Source: Arthrobacter liuii (GTDB taxonomy: Bacteria; Actinomycetota; Actinomycetes; Actinomycetales; Micrococcaceae). Taken from it: a DNA stretch of 54,814 nucleotides. A program made the position numbers and the translations under genes. Each line of letters starts with the position of its first letter. Within the stretch, counting starts at the first letter, position 1. A model generated the notes under the pieces. The model was not told where the DNA came from and searched no databases. It saw only the letters and a list, made by a program, of their open reading frames with translations. The stretch is from positions 1 to 54,814 of the forward strand of contig NZ_BMFW01000026.1 of assembly GCF_014639275.1 (NCBI RefSeq), written 5' to 3'. Of this stretch, positions 8,884 to 17,058 are shown one piece after another.

Positions 8884-9765
8884 GTGCCCGCCAACCACCG
8901 CACCCGGCACGTGCTGCGCTACCTGCCGGTCCTGCCCGCCGTCGTGCTCCTGCTCGTGTTTCTCGCCGGCCCTGTCCTGTGGGCCTTCCACGCCTCGCTC
9001 ACCAACGCAGGACTCACCGGCCGGCACGCCAGGAACCCCGAGTGGGTGGGCCTGGACAACTACCAGCGGCTGCTGCAGGACCCGGTCTTTCCGCTCTCGC
9101 TCGCGCTGACTGTCCTGTTCGTGGCCGGTTCCGCCATCCTGGGCCAGAACGTGCTGGGACTGGCCCTTGCGGTCCTGATGCGGCGGGCACGTCCGGTTGT
9201 CTCCGCCACTGTTGGCACCGCGGTCGTGGCCGCCTGGGTCCTGCCGGAAATCGTGGCCGGGTTCGCCGCCTATGCCTTCTTCAGCCGCGACGGGACGCTC
9301 AACCAACTGCTTGGCCGGTTCGGGCTGGGGGAAACTGACTGGCTCTATGCCCTTCCCATGGTGGCCGTGGTGGTGGCGAACGTGTGGCGCGGGACCGCCT
9401 TTTCCATGCTGGTGTACCGGGCTGCGCTCAATGGCGTCCCGGCGGAGCTGACCGAAGCCGCGCAGATGGACGGCGCCGGCGCCTGGCAGCGGCTGGCGTT
9501 CATTACGCTGCCGGTGATCCGGGGCAGCATCGCCACCAACCTGATGCTGGTCACGCTGCAGACCCTGGCTGTCTTCACCCTGATCTGGGTCATGACTGCC
9601 GGCGGCCCGGCCAACGCCAGCACCACGCTGCCGGTCCTGGCGTATCAGGAGGCCTTCAAATTCGGAGACATCGGTTACGGCACCGCCGTCGCCTCCATCC
9701 TCATCCTCGTCGGCGGCGTGTTCGGGGCAGCCTATCTGCGCCTGCTCAAGGAGCAGAGGCCGTGA
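8884..9765 (+). CDS. sugar ABC transporter permease (MalF-like)
   Basis: This 293-residue permease has six membrane segments. The EAA loop that docks to the ATPase is present near residues 190-215 (VPAELTEAAQMDGAGAWQRLAFITLP). It starts at GTG two bases after the binding-protein stop and overlaps the next permease gene by GTGA, so the proteins are made together. It corresponds to the first subunit of a carbohydrate uptake (CUT1) importer. Confidence 0.92.
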   Translation: MPANHRTRHVLRYLPVLPAVVLLLVFLAGPVLWAFHASLTNAGLTGRHARNPEWVGLDNYQRLLQDPVFPLSLALTVLFVAGSAILGQNVLGLALAVLMRRARPVVSATVGTAVVAAWVLPEIVAGFAAYAFFSRDGTLNQLLGRFGLGETDWLYALPMVAVVVANVWRGTAFSMLVYRAALNGVPAELTEAAQMDGAGAWQRLAFITLPVIRGSIATNLMLVTLQTLAVFTLIWVMTAGGPANASTTLPVLAYQEAFKFGDIGYGTAVASILILVGGVFGAAYLRLLKEQRP

Positions 9766-10643
9766 CCGCCCCGGTACAGGAGGGGCAACGGCTCCCGCGC
9801 CAGAAGGAAAGCCAACCGCGCCCCAGCCACCCTAAGCGCAGCACGTGGGCGGACGTGGTCCTGCTGTTCATCGGTGCGTGCTTCCTGCTGCCGCTGCTGT
9901 GGCTGGTCCTCGGTTCCCTGGACCCGGCGGCCGGACACGCCACCAAGGTGCCGCAGCAGCCCGGCCTGGACAATTTCACCGCCGTCCTCACCCCGGAGCT
10001 GCTGTTCCGGCCGTTATGGAACAGCCTCCTGCTGTCCGCAGGGACAGGGGTGGTGACAGTGGCCGCGGCCGTGCTCGCCGCATACCCGCTGTCCCGCTAC
10101 CGATCCCGCTTCAATACGCCCTTCATGTACGGGATTCTGTTCGGGACCTGCCTGCCCATCACCGCCATCATGGTGCCGGTCTACGGTCTGTTCGTGCAGC
10201 TCCGGCTGCTGGATTCCCTGCCGGCCACGGTGCTGTTCCTGGCCGCCACCAGCCTGCCCATGGCCATTTGGATGACCAAAAACTTCATCGATGCCGTGCC
10301 GCTGGCGCTGGAGGAAGCGGCCTGGGTGGACGGCGCCTCCAGGCTGGCGGGCCTGCGTTCAATCGTGCTTCCACTCATGGGCCCGGGCCTGGGCGTGGTG
10401 TTCATCTTCGTGTTCATCCAGGCCTGGGGGAACTTCTTCGTCCCGTTCGTGCTCCTGCTGTCCGAGGGCAGCCAGCCCGCAGCGGTATCGATCTTCAGCT
10501 TCTTCGGCCAGCACGGGGCAGTGGCCTACGGCCAGCTGGCCGCATTCTCGATCCTCTATTCGGTTCCCGTCCTGGCCCTCTATGCCGTCGTGGCGCGCGG
10601 GTCCGGCAACTCGCTGGCCCTGTCGGGAGCCGTGCGGGGTTAG
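9762..10643 (+). CDS. sugar ABC transporter permease (MalG-like)
   Basis: This 293-residue second permease has six membrane segments and an EAA loop near residue 185 (PLALEEAAWVDGASRLAGLRSIVLP). I chose the GTG at 9762, which overlaps the previous stop (GTGA); the longer in-frame extension is antisense-like. No ATP-binding subunit follows, so the importer presumably uses a shared ATPase of the MsiK type encoded elsewhere. Its last four bases overlap the stop of the small gene on the other strand. Confidence 0.92.
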   Translation: MTAPVQEGQRLPRQKESQPRPSHPKRSTWADVVLLFIGACFLLPLLWLVLGSLDPAAGHATKVPQQPGLDNFTAVLTPELLFRPLWNSLLLSAGTGVVTVAAAVLAAYPLSRYRSRFNTPFMYGILFGTCLPITAIMVPVYGLFVQLRLLDSLPATVLFLAATSLPMAIWMTKNFIDAVPLALEEAAWVDGASRLAGLRSIVLPLMGPGLGVVFIFVFIQAWGNFFVPFVLLLSEGSQPAAVSIFSFFGQHGAVAYGQLAAFSILYSVPVLALYAVVARGSGNSLALSGAVRG

Positions 10644-10843
10644 TCGATGTCCTCAAGCACCACACCGAAAGGCAGGGTGTCGTCCAGGTGCGCCTGGTGG
10701 CCGGTGGACCCGGGGTTGTAGACCACCCGGACGCCGTGCAGTTTCTCCGCCGCGGACTGCATCAGGACAGGCCTGACTGTGTCGATGAACAGCTGGCTCT
10801 TGTCGGCGAGGAACTCCTTGTAGCTGGCTGGAAGCTCAATCAT
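10640..10843 (-). CDS. small conserved hypothetical protein, 67 residues
   Basis: The frame starting MIELPASYKEFLADKSQLF gives a compact 67-residue acidic protein with an amphipathic N-terminal half and a C-terminal half rich in beta-type residues (GVRVVYNPG, LPFGVVLEDID). I do not recognise a family. The ATG is preceded at exactly 6 bases by TATCCT, so the mRNA is probably leaderless. It ends tail-to-tail with the permease gene, overlapping by 4 bases. An upstream in-frame extension to 11113 looks non-coding. Confidence 0.65.
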   Translation of the reverse strand: MIELPASYKEFLADKSQLFIDTVRPVLMQSAAEKLHGVRVVYNPGSTGHQAHLDDTLPFGVVLEDID

Positions 10844-11145
10844 GGCAAAAGGATAGACCCGCTCCGTAGCAAAGGGGAGGGGTCCCCATTGCCGGATTCG
10901 GACCGGCGGCTTGGATAGGATGGGGGGCGGGACACGGCCCGCCCGGCCACCGCGGCTGGACCAACTCCAGGACAGTGCACGGGAGGCCGAACGCGAGCGG
11001 AACAGCGGACACGAACGTGAAGAATACCTGGACAGCAGCAATGGAGCGGCCCTGAGCGTCCCTGGTAGCGGGCACCACCCCAGCGAAGGAAATTCTGCCG
11101 CGCGAGGAAACATCCTGTAAAACTGCGTCTTAATTCGGCGCCGGC
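10844..11145. other. intergenic stretch with no convincing gene
   Basis: Several short frames cross this stretch on both strands, but none has a ribosome site plus sensible composition. It ends at the metF promoter. Confidence 0.5.
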
Positions 11146-11175
11146 TTGTACCCGCCCTGCTGGTTCTCGTAGAGT
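11146..11175 (+). promoter_or_regulatory. candidate metF-metE promoter
   Basis: TTGTAC (11146-11151) and TAGAGT (11170-11175) are spaced by 18 bases. This would start RNA near 11182, immediately before a run of RNA hairpins, and leave a leader of about 220 bases before metF. Confidence 0.45.
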
Positions 11176-11184
11176 CGTAGGCAA

Positions 11185-11319
11185 GTTACCTCAGTAACGT
11201 GTCAGCGATCCTCCGTGTCGGAGGGTGTGGGTGCCCCCATGTGGGCCTGACATTTGCTCACGGACTACTTCATTCCAGGCGTAACAGTCGCGGCTGCGTC
11301 CTCGTGGAGTCCCTCCGTG
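11185..11319 (+). promoter_or_regulatory. structured metF leader, candidate riboswitch or attenuator
   Basis: A perfect hairpin GTTAC-CTCA-GTAAC (11185-11198) is followed at once by a possible three-way junction. P1 pairs 11199-11205 with 11247-11253. P2 pairs CCTCCG (11210-11215) with CGGAGG (11219-11224). P3 pairs GCCC (11233-11236) with GGGC (11243-11246). CCCTCCG at 11311-11317 can pair with the same CGGAGGG (11219-11225), giving two exclusive folds. I do not recognise a known SAM, cobalamin or tetrahydrofolate riboswitch motif here. Control of methionine synthesis is inferred from position. Confidence 0.45.
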
Positions 11320-11402
11320 TTCCCCAAACTCAAATTCATTGACGGTCTTTCCTGTTCCTTTCGGTCAGGCAGCCCCCCAATGGCCCAAAGCCAAGGACGC
11401 AA

Positions 11403-12368
11403 ATGTCACCACCAAGCCTTATTGACACCCATCCCAACCTCTCCGACACCGCTCCTGTAGCGCTGTCCTACGAGCTGTTCCCACCCCGTTCGCCCGCAGC
11501 TGCGGAGACGCTCTGGACCACCATCCGTGAGCTGGAAGCCACCGAACCGGACTACGTCTCCGTGACCTACGGCGCCAGCGGATCCAACCGGGACACCGCC
11601 GTCGAGCTCATCAACCGCCTCCTGGTTGAAACCACATTGCGGCCGCTTGCCCACCTGACCTGCGTGGGAAACGCCCCGCAGGAACTCGCGGCCATCATCG
11701 GCCAACTGCTGGACATCGGGGTGCGGGGCATCCTTGCCCTGCGCGGCGATCTTCCCAAGGGTGGCAGCCAGCCGGCATCGGGATCGCTGCGGTACGCCCA
11801 GGACCTGATCGACCTCATCCGCCGGGTGGAGCAGCGGCGCACAGCCCTGCTCTGCGCCGGAAAGATCGCCGTTGGCGTGGCTGCGTACCCCACCCGGCAT
11901 CCTGAGTCACCCAGCGAGGAGCACGACGTCGAGGTGCTGCTCGCGAAGCAGCGTTCCGGCGCGGACTTCGCCATCACCCAGGTGTTCTTCGAGGCGGGGC
12001 AGTACGCCGATCTCCTCACCCGCGCACGCCGTGCCGGTGTGACCATCCCTATCATCCCCGGTGTCATGCCGTTCACCAGCGTCCGCCGCCTGAACCGCCT
12101 GGGGGAACTGGCGGGAGTGGAACCGGCACCCGAGCTGATGGAACGGCTCGCCGCGGCCGACAACGACATCGAACGCCTCCATGTCGGCGTCGACGCCACC
12201 GTGGACCTCGCCAATGCCGCCCTGGACGCCGGTGCTCCCGGCATCCACCTCTACACGTTCAATGAGCACCAGAGTGCGCTGGAGGTTCTGGACAAGCTGG
12301 CCCTGCCGCGCCACAACCGATTCAGCCAGCGCCGGGCCGCCAACGCCCGGCCGCAGCTCGCCAGCTGA
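11403..12368 (+). CDS. metF: methylenetetrahydrofolate reductase
   Basis: This 321-residue flavoenzyme reduces 5,10-methylene-tetrahydrofolate to 5-methyl-tetrahydrofolate, the methyl donor for methionine. Family landmarks are SYELFPPRSPAA at the start, VSVTYGASGSNRD near residue 50, LALRGDLP near 115, the FAITQVFFE segment near 190 and PIIPGVMP near 217. AAGGA lies 5-6 bases before the ATG. It is followed by metE, so donor synthesis and use are encoded together. Expression is probably controlled through the long structured leader. Confidence 0.93.
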   Translation: MSPPSLIDTHPNLSDTAPVALSYELFPPRSPAAAETLWTTIRELEATEPDYVSVTYGASGSNRDTAVELINRLLVETTLRPLAHLTCVGNAPQELAAIIGQLLDIGVRGILALRGDLPKGGSQPASGSLRYAQDLIDLIRRVEQRRTALLCAGKIAVGVAAYPTRHPESPSEEHDVEVLLAKQRSGADFAITQVFFEAGQYADLLTRARRAGVTIPIIPGVMPFTSVRRLNRLGELAGVEPAPELMERLAAADNDIERLHVGVDATVDLANAALDAGAPGIHLYTFNEHQSALEVLDKLALPRHNRFSQRRAANARPQLAS

Positions 12369-12431
12369 GCATCTTCAGCCGCAGCATCAACAGACCATCT
12401 TCATAAACTCCAACTTTTCCAGGAGATCTCC

Positions 12432-14774
12432 ATGCCTGACCTGACCGCGCCCAAAAACAACCCGTTCCCGTCCGCCTCGCTCCTTGGCTACCCCCGCATC
12501 GGCCGCCGCCGCGAACTCAAGAAAGCCGTCGAGGCCTACTGGGCCGGCAAGATCGACGCAGCCGCACTCGACTCCGCGGCAAAGGCAATCCAGCTGGCCT
12601 CCGCCAAGCGCCTGCAGGAGCTTGGCCTGACAGAAGCCGCTGCCGTCCCGGGCACCTTCTCCTACTATGACCAGGTCCTGGACACCACCGCCCACCTCGG
12701 CGCGGTTCCCGCCCGCTTCGGCAAGCTCCTCAATGCTGAGGGCAAGCTGGACATCGACGGCTACTTCACCCTGGCCCGCGGCAACAAGGAACAGCAGCCG
12801 CTGGAAATGACCAAATGGTTCGACACCAACTACCACTACCTGGTGCCGGAAATCGGCCCGGAGACCGCGTTCACCCTGGCCTCCACCGCCAAGGTTGACG
12901 AGTTCGCCTTCGCCCTGGCCAACGGCATCGAGACCCGCCCGTACATTGTTGGCCCGGTCACCTACCTGCTCCTGTCCAAGGCTTCGGACGGCGCCCCTGC
13001 CGGCTTTGCGCCGCTGTCCCGCCTCGAGGACATCCTGCCCGTCTATGTCGAGCTGCTCGGAAAGCTCGCCGCCGCAGGGGCCGGCTGGGTCCAGCTCGAT
13101 GAGCCCGCCCTGGTGGTGGACCAGGACATCCCGGCTGCCGACGTCGAAGCAGCTGTTGCCCGCGCCTATGAGGTCCTCACCGCTGCGGCCGACCGCCCGC
13201 AAATCCTTGTCTCCACCCCCTACGGTGCACTCGAGGGCCAGCTGGGCACCTTCGCTGCCACCAACATCGACGCCCTCCACATCGACGTCTTCAAGGGCAC
13301 GGTTCCCTCCGCCGCCGCGCTGGCAGGCCTGGGCAACAAGACCCTTGTTGCCGGCGTCGTTGACGGCCACAACATCTGGCGCAACGACCTCGCTGCCTCT
13401 GCCGCGAAACTGGACGAACTGAAGGCTGCCGCCGGAAAGGTGGCCGTCTCCACGTCCACCTCCACCCAGCACGTCCCGCACGACGTTGCCGAGGAAACGC
13501 AGCTGTCCGAGCAGCTCCGCAGCTGGCTGGCGTTCTCCGACCAGAAAGCTGTAGAGGTCAAAACCCTTGCCGCCTACCTGGCGGACCCGGCCTCCGCCAA
13601 GGCCGCCATCGACGAAGCAACCGCCGTGATCGCTTCCCGTGCCACGGCAGAAGGCGTCCGCCGCGCAGACGTCCGGGCCCGCACCGAAGCGCTGACTGCC
13701 GCCGACTTCAGCCGCTCCGAGTACGCAGTCCGCGAAGCCGCCCAGGAAGAGGCGCTGCACCTGCCGCCGCTGCCCACCACCACCATCGGCTCCTTCCCGC
13801 AGACCTCGGAAATCCGCTCGGCCCGCGCCCGCAACAACAAAGGCGAGCTGAGCGACGGGCAGTACGAGCAGCTTATGAAGGACGAAATCAAACGCGTCGT
13901 CAGCCTGCAGGAAGAGCTTGGCTACGACGTCCTGGTGCATGGCGAGCCCGAGCGCAACGACATGGTGCAGTACTTCGCCGAGAACCTCGACGGCTTCGAC
14001 GTCACCGTCCACGGCTGGGTCCAGTCCTACGGTTCACGCTGCACGCGCCCGTCCATCCTGTGGGGCGACGTCACCCGCAAGGCCGCCATCACGGTCAAAT
14101 GGGCTGAATACGCCCAGTCCCTGACCAGCAAACCGATGAAGGGCATGCTCACCGGTCCGGTCACCATCCTGGCCTGGTCCTTTGTCCGCGACGACCAGCC
14201 GCTGGGCGAGACCGCCAACCAGGTTGGCCTGGCCCTGCGCGACGAGATCGCCGACCTCGAAGCCGCCGGCATCAAGATCATCCAGGTGGATGAGCCTGCC
14301 CTCCGCGAACTGCTCCCCCTGCGCACGGGAGACCAGGCCGGTTACCTGACGTGGTCCGTTGACTCGTTCCGCCTGGCTACCGCCGGCGCCGCCGATGCCA
14401 CCCAAATACACACCCACCTCTGCTACTCGGAGTTCGGCGTCATCATCGACGCGATCGACGGCCTGGACGCCGACGTGACGTCCATCGAGGCCGCCCGCTC
14501 CCGCATGGAGGTTGTCCACGACCTCGAGTCCCATGGCTTTGGCCGCGGGGTTGGCCCGGGCGTCTACGACATCCACTCGCCGCGCGTTCCCGGCGAGCAG
14601 GAGGTCACCGGGCTGCTCAGCACAGCCGTCAAGCACGTTCCGGCCCGCCAGCTTTGGGTCAACCCGGACTGCGGCCTGAAGACCCGCGGCTACGCCGAGA
14701 CCGAGGAGTCGCTGCGAAACCTGGTCAGGGCCACCCAGGTGGTCCGAGCAGGCCTGCTGGAAACAGTGAAATAA
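12432..14774 (+). CDS. metE: cobalamin-independent methionine synthase
   Basis: This 780-residue enzyme transfers the methyl group of 5-methyl-tetrahydropteroyl-triglutamate to homocysteine. It has the two-barrel MetE layout: an N-terminal copy beginning with LLGYPRIGRRRELKKA and a catalytic C-terminal barrel. The C-terminal barrel holds the zinc ligands in IHTHLCYSEF (His, Cys), SIEAARSRME (Glu) and NPDCGLKTR (Cys). The start ATG follows AGGAGA. It lies 63 bases after metF and is followed by a strong terminator, so metF-metE is a closed two-gene operon that does not need vitamin B12. Confidence 0.95.
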   Translation: MPDLTAPKNNPFPSASLLGYPRIGRRRELKKAVEAYWAGKIDAAALDSAAKAIQLASAKRLQELGLTEAAAVPGTFSYYDQVLDTTAHLGAVPARFGKLLNAEGKLDIDGYFTLARGNKEQQPLEMTKWFDTNYHYLVPEIGPETAFTLASTAKVDEFAFALANGIETRPYIVGPVTYLLLSKASDGAPAGFAPLSRLEDILPVYVELLGKLAAAGAGWVQLDEPALVVDQDIPAADVEAAVARAYEVLTAAADRPQILVSTPYGALEGQLGTFAATNIDALHIDVFKGTVPSAAALAGLGNKTLVAGVVDGHNIWRNDLAASAAKLDELKAAAGKVAVSTSTSTQHVPHDVAEETQLSEQLRSWLAFSDQKAVEVKTLAAYLADPASAKAAIDEATAVIASRATAEGVRRADVRARTEALTAADFSRSEYAVREAAQEEALHLPPLPTTTIGSFPQTSEIRSARARNNKGELSDGQYEQLMKDEIKRVVSLQEELGYDVLVHGEPERNDMVQYFAENLDGFDVTVHGWVQSYGSRCTRPSILWGDVTRKAAITVKWAEYAQSLTSKPMKGMLTGPVTILAWSFVRDDQPLGETANQVGLALRDEIADLEAAGIKIIQVDEPALRELLPLRTGDQAGYLTWSVDSFRLATAGAADATQIHTHLCYSEFGVIIDAIDGLDADVTSIEAARSRMEVVHDLESHGFGRGVGPGVYDIHSPRVPGEQEVTGLLSTAVKHVPARQLWVNPDCGLKTRGYAETEESLRNLVRATQVVRAGLLETVK

Positions 14775-14795
14775 GACGATGCGCGACTAAGTGAG

Positions 14796-14851
14796 CTCGC
14801 AGAGGCTCAAGGTCCGGTGCGCCCGGCGCACCGGACCTTGAGAAGCGAGCG
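14796..14851. terminator. strong bidirectional terminator after metE
   Basis: An 18-bp perfect stem (14807-14824 with 14826-14843) is flanked by a second 6-bp pairing, GCTCGC at 14796-14801 with GCGAGC at 14846-14851. It serves metE and the opposing membrane-protein gene. Confidence 0.75.
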
Positions 14852-14863
14852 AACGCGGCAGGG

Positions 14864-15412
14864 TCACCGCGGGTGACCCGCCGGCGTCGTATTTTTCATC
14901 CGTACGGCGCTGACAAACAGCCAGGCGGTCCAGGCGGCGATTGCCACGATGCCGGCCAGCGTGGGCAAGGCGTTGGCTGCGGAAAAGCCCGAGTCCCCGA
15001 TGATCCATCCCTGCACCATGTAGGCCAGCCCGGACAGCGCCATGAGCCAGCCGATGGTCCGCGAAACGTGACGGGTCACGCCGACAACAACACCCAAGAG
15101 CACCAACGCGCTGCCCAGCAGGATGCTGTGGTAGCTGCGCACACCCCATTCGAGCCAGCGGATGCCCTCAGCCGCGGCGAAACGCGCCGCTTTTTCCGGC
15201 TCCGGGGCAGCAACCCAGGCGTCCACCGCCTGTTTCAGGGCCACCCCGTCCACCGCCTGCAGGACTGCGTAAAGTGCCGCGGCAGCAGCGGCACAAAGAG
15301 CACCGAAGCGTGCGGTCCAGGCCAGCGCGTGCTGCTGGACGCCGAGGGCGGCCCACAGGGACACCAGTCCCGCGCATACCAGCGCCATGCCAACGAACTG
15401 CCCCAGGTGCAC
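14864..15412 (-). CDS. membrane protein of unknown function
   Basis: This protein of about 182 residues has six hydrophobic segments and short loops, with little charge. The annotated GTG has no good ribosome site. The frame stays open upstream without a stop back into the DUF2004 gene, but no ATG, GTG or TTG occurs there. The upstream codons (VGGFTAYANSGIWTAV) read like real protein, so the N-terminus may be longer or started from a rare codon. It follows the DUF2004 gene by 80 bases on the same strand and may be cotranscribed. It could be a DUF4386-like protein, but I am not sure. Confidence 0.6.
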   Translation of the reverse strand: MHLGQFVGMALVCAGLVSLWAALGVQQHALAWTARFGALCAAAAAALYAVLQAVDGVALKQAVDAWVAAPEPEKAARFAAAEGIRWLEWGVRSYHSILLGSALVLLGVVVGVTRHVSRTIGWLMALSGLAYMVQGWIIGDSGFSAANALPTLAGIVAIAAWTAWLFVSAVRMKNTTPAGHPR

Positions 15413-15492
15413 AGCGGTCCAAATGCCGCTGTTGGCATAGGCAGTGAACCCACCAACCTTTTTAGTCCCCGGGCATTGTTGGAGCGCCCGCT

Positions 15493-15999
15493 TCAGGACT
15501 CCCAGACTATTTCGTCGTCCACCACGCCATCCTGGTCTGCGGATGCCACCAGGACCTCATCGGTGAAGTGCTCGCCGAGGGTGAAATCCATGACGAAATA
15601 GCGCTCAGGCTGGCCGGGGAAGATGCCCACGTGGCCAAGCTTGAGGGCCTTGAGGAAGACCTCGTTGGTGAGCTGGCTCCGGTCCTGGACGCCGAACACT
15701 TTGTGCAGGTGTTCGTCCTTGAGAGCGTTGCAGTGGAAGTGCAGGTATTCCTGCGGGCTGGTGCCTTCCTGCTCAAGCTCCTCGGCGATCATTTCGCGCA
15801 CCTCGTCCACCAGCTCGGGCAGGAAGCGAAGCCGGTACTCAACCTTGCGAAGCGCTGCTTCATCGAAGTGGTCATGGGCCTTGATGTTCAGGTCGAGTTC
15901 CAGCGGATGGCCGCGAAGCTCATGCTTGGCGGCGAACAGATGCTCCCTGCCGTGGTTGAGCTCGATCTCCCCAAAGTGCTGGCTCGCTACCTTGTTCAT
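15493..15999 (-). CDS. DUF2004 family protein
   Basis: This 168-residue acidic, soluble protein matches the DUF2004 pattern, with the core ELDLNIKAHDHFDE near residues 33-46 and a C-terminal YFVMDFTLGEHFTDEVLVAS segment. The function of DUF2004 is not known. The start codon is preceded at exactly 6 bases by TATGTT (16006-16011, minus strand) and has no ribosome site, so the mRNA is probably leaderless. A small membrane protein gene follows. Confidence 0.75.
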   Translation of the reverse strand: MNKVASQHFGEIELNHGREHLFAAKHELRGHPLELDLNIKAHDHFDEAALRKVEYRLRFLPELVDEVREMIAEELEQEGTSPQEYLHFHCNALKDEHLHKVFGVQDRSQLTNEVFLKALKLGHVGIFPGQPERYFVMDFTLGEHFTDEVLVASADQDGVVDDEIVWES

Positions 16000-16044
16000 A
16001 GTTTCAACATAGACCTGAAGTGAAGACCATTCCAGCGTTCGGAC

Positions 16045-16962
16045 CTAATTCACCGCGGTGCGCATGCCTGCCAGGGTTTCAGCCAGCAAATCAACGAAAA
16101 GCTGCACCCGGGCGGTCTTGCGGTCATTGATCAGCAGCGCAAAAACGTTCCGTGCCAGCCGGATCTCGGGCACGTCCAGCACCACTACGCCTGCCGGTTT
16201 GTTCCGCAACGCCAGCTCGGGAACCAGCGCCGCGCCCAGCCCTGCGGCAGCCATCTCCAGGCTTGCATGGAAGTCGTCGCTGTGGGCCACCACCCGGGGA
16301 TGCAGGTTGCAGCCGGCGAACAGGCGTTCGATCACCATCGCGTCGCTGGTGCCGGGATGGTGCATGATCCACGGCATCTCCGACAGATGGTCGGCCGCAA
16401 CCTTCGCATCGGCCCGGAAGCCCCAGCCGGCAGGCAGCACCACCCGGAAGTCGTCGTCGCCAATCCATTGCCGGTTGATGGTGTTGGGCCAGGCGAACCC
16501 GGTCTGTCCTACCTGGAACACCACGGCCAGGTCCAGGTCGCCGCCGGTGCGCAGCCCCTGGATGGTCTGGCCTGGTTCCGCCACGGACACGCGCAGGTCA
16601 ATACCGAGCTTCTTCCACGCCGGGTTTTTGAGGATACGCGGCAGGACGTAGGTGGCCAGGCTGGGAAAGATCCCCAGGCGCAGTTCCTGGCTTTCGGTGT
16701 CCTGCGTCCTTGAGGCGGCGGCCATGAGCGCTTCGATGTCCGTGAGCACCTTTGCAGCGTGCCGGGTCATGACGACGGCGGCTTCCGTAGGGATCACGGC
16801 GCGCGCCGACCGCTGGAAGAGGGTGACACCCGTTTCCCGCTCCAGGGCGGACATCTGCTGCGAGACAGCGGAGGCCGTATAGCCGAGCGTCGCGGCTGCG
16901 GCAGCGAACGAGCCCAGCCGCGTCACCTCCAGGAGGGTCTTCAGGTGCACGGGATTTACCAC
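16045..16962 (-). CDS. LysR-type transcriptional regulator
   Basis: This protein of about 305 residues has an N-terminal winged helix-turn-helix (FAAAAATLGYTASAVSQQMSALE, about 18-40) and a C-terminal effector-binding domain with two periplasmic-binding-protein-like lobes. I chose the GTG at 16962: a TACTGT hexamer lies exactly 6 bases upstream, consistent with a leaderless mRNA. The longer frame to 17028 is arginine-rich and unlikely. It diverges from the flavoprotein/DUF1365/CFA-synthase genes, which are therefore the likely targets. The effector is unknown. Confidence 0.85.
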   Translation of the reverse strand: MVNPVHLKTLLEVTRLGSFAAAAATLGYTASAVSQQMSALERETGVTLFQRSARAVIPTEAAVVMTRHAAKVLTDIEALMAAASRTQDTESQELRLGIFPSLATYVLPRILKNPAWKKLGIDLRVSVAEPGQTIQGLRTGGDLDLAVVFQVGQTGFAWPNTINRQWIGDDDFRVVLPAGWGFRADAKVAADHLSEMPWIMHHPGTSDAMVIERLFAGCNLHPRVVAHSDDFHASLEMAAAGLGAALVPELALRNKPAGVVVLDVPEIRLARNVFALLINDRKTARVQLFVDLLAETLAGMRTAVN

Positions 16963-17058
16963 CAGTTCACAGTACTGCACCCATCCGCCGCCGCGACCGC
17001 GCCGAATTGCCCTCTGTATACCCAGCACAGCGGCAAATGTTCAGCAGAGGAGCATGAA

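Noticed and set aside
10836..11113. Minus-strand and plus-strand frames in the spacer upstream of metF
   Set aside because: The plus-strand frame (charged, low complexity) and the minus-strand frame (partly hydrophobic) have no ribosome site or family likeness and run into the metF promoter region.
11185..11402. Known SAM or cobalamin riboswitch before metF
   Set aside because: The conserved core motifs of these classes are not visible; only a candidate of unknown class is claimed.
12387..14012. Minus-strand frame of about 540 codons antisense to metE
   Set aside because: Shadow frame with Gly/Val/Gln bias; metE on the plus strand is certain.
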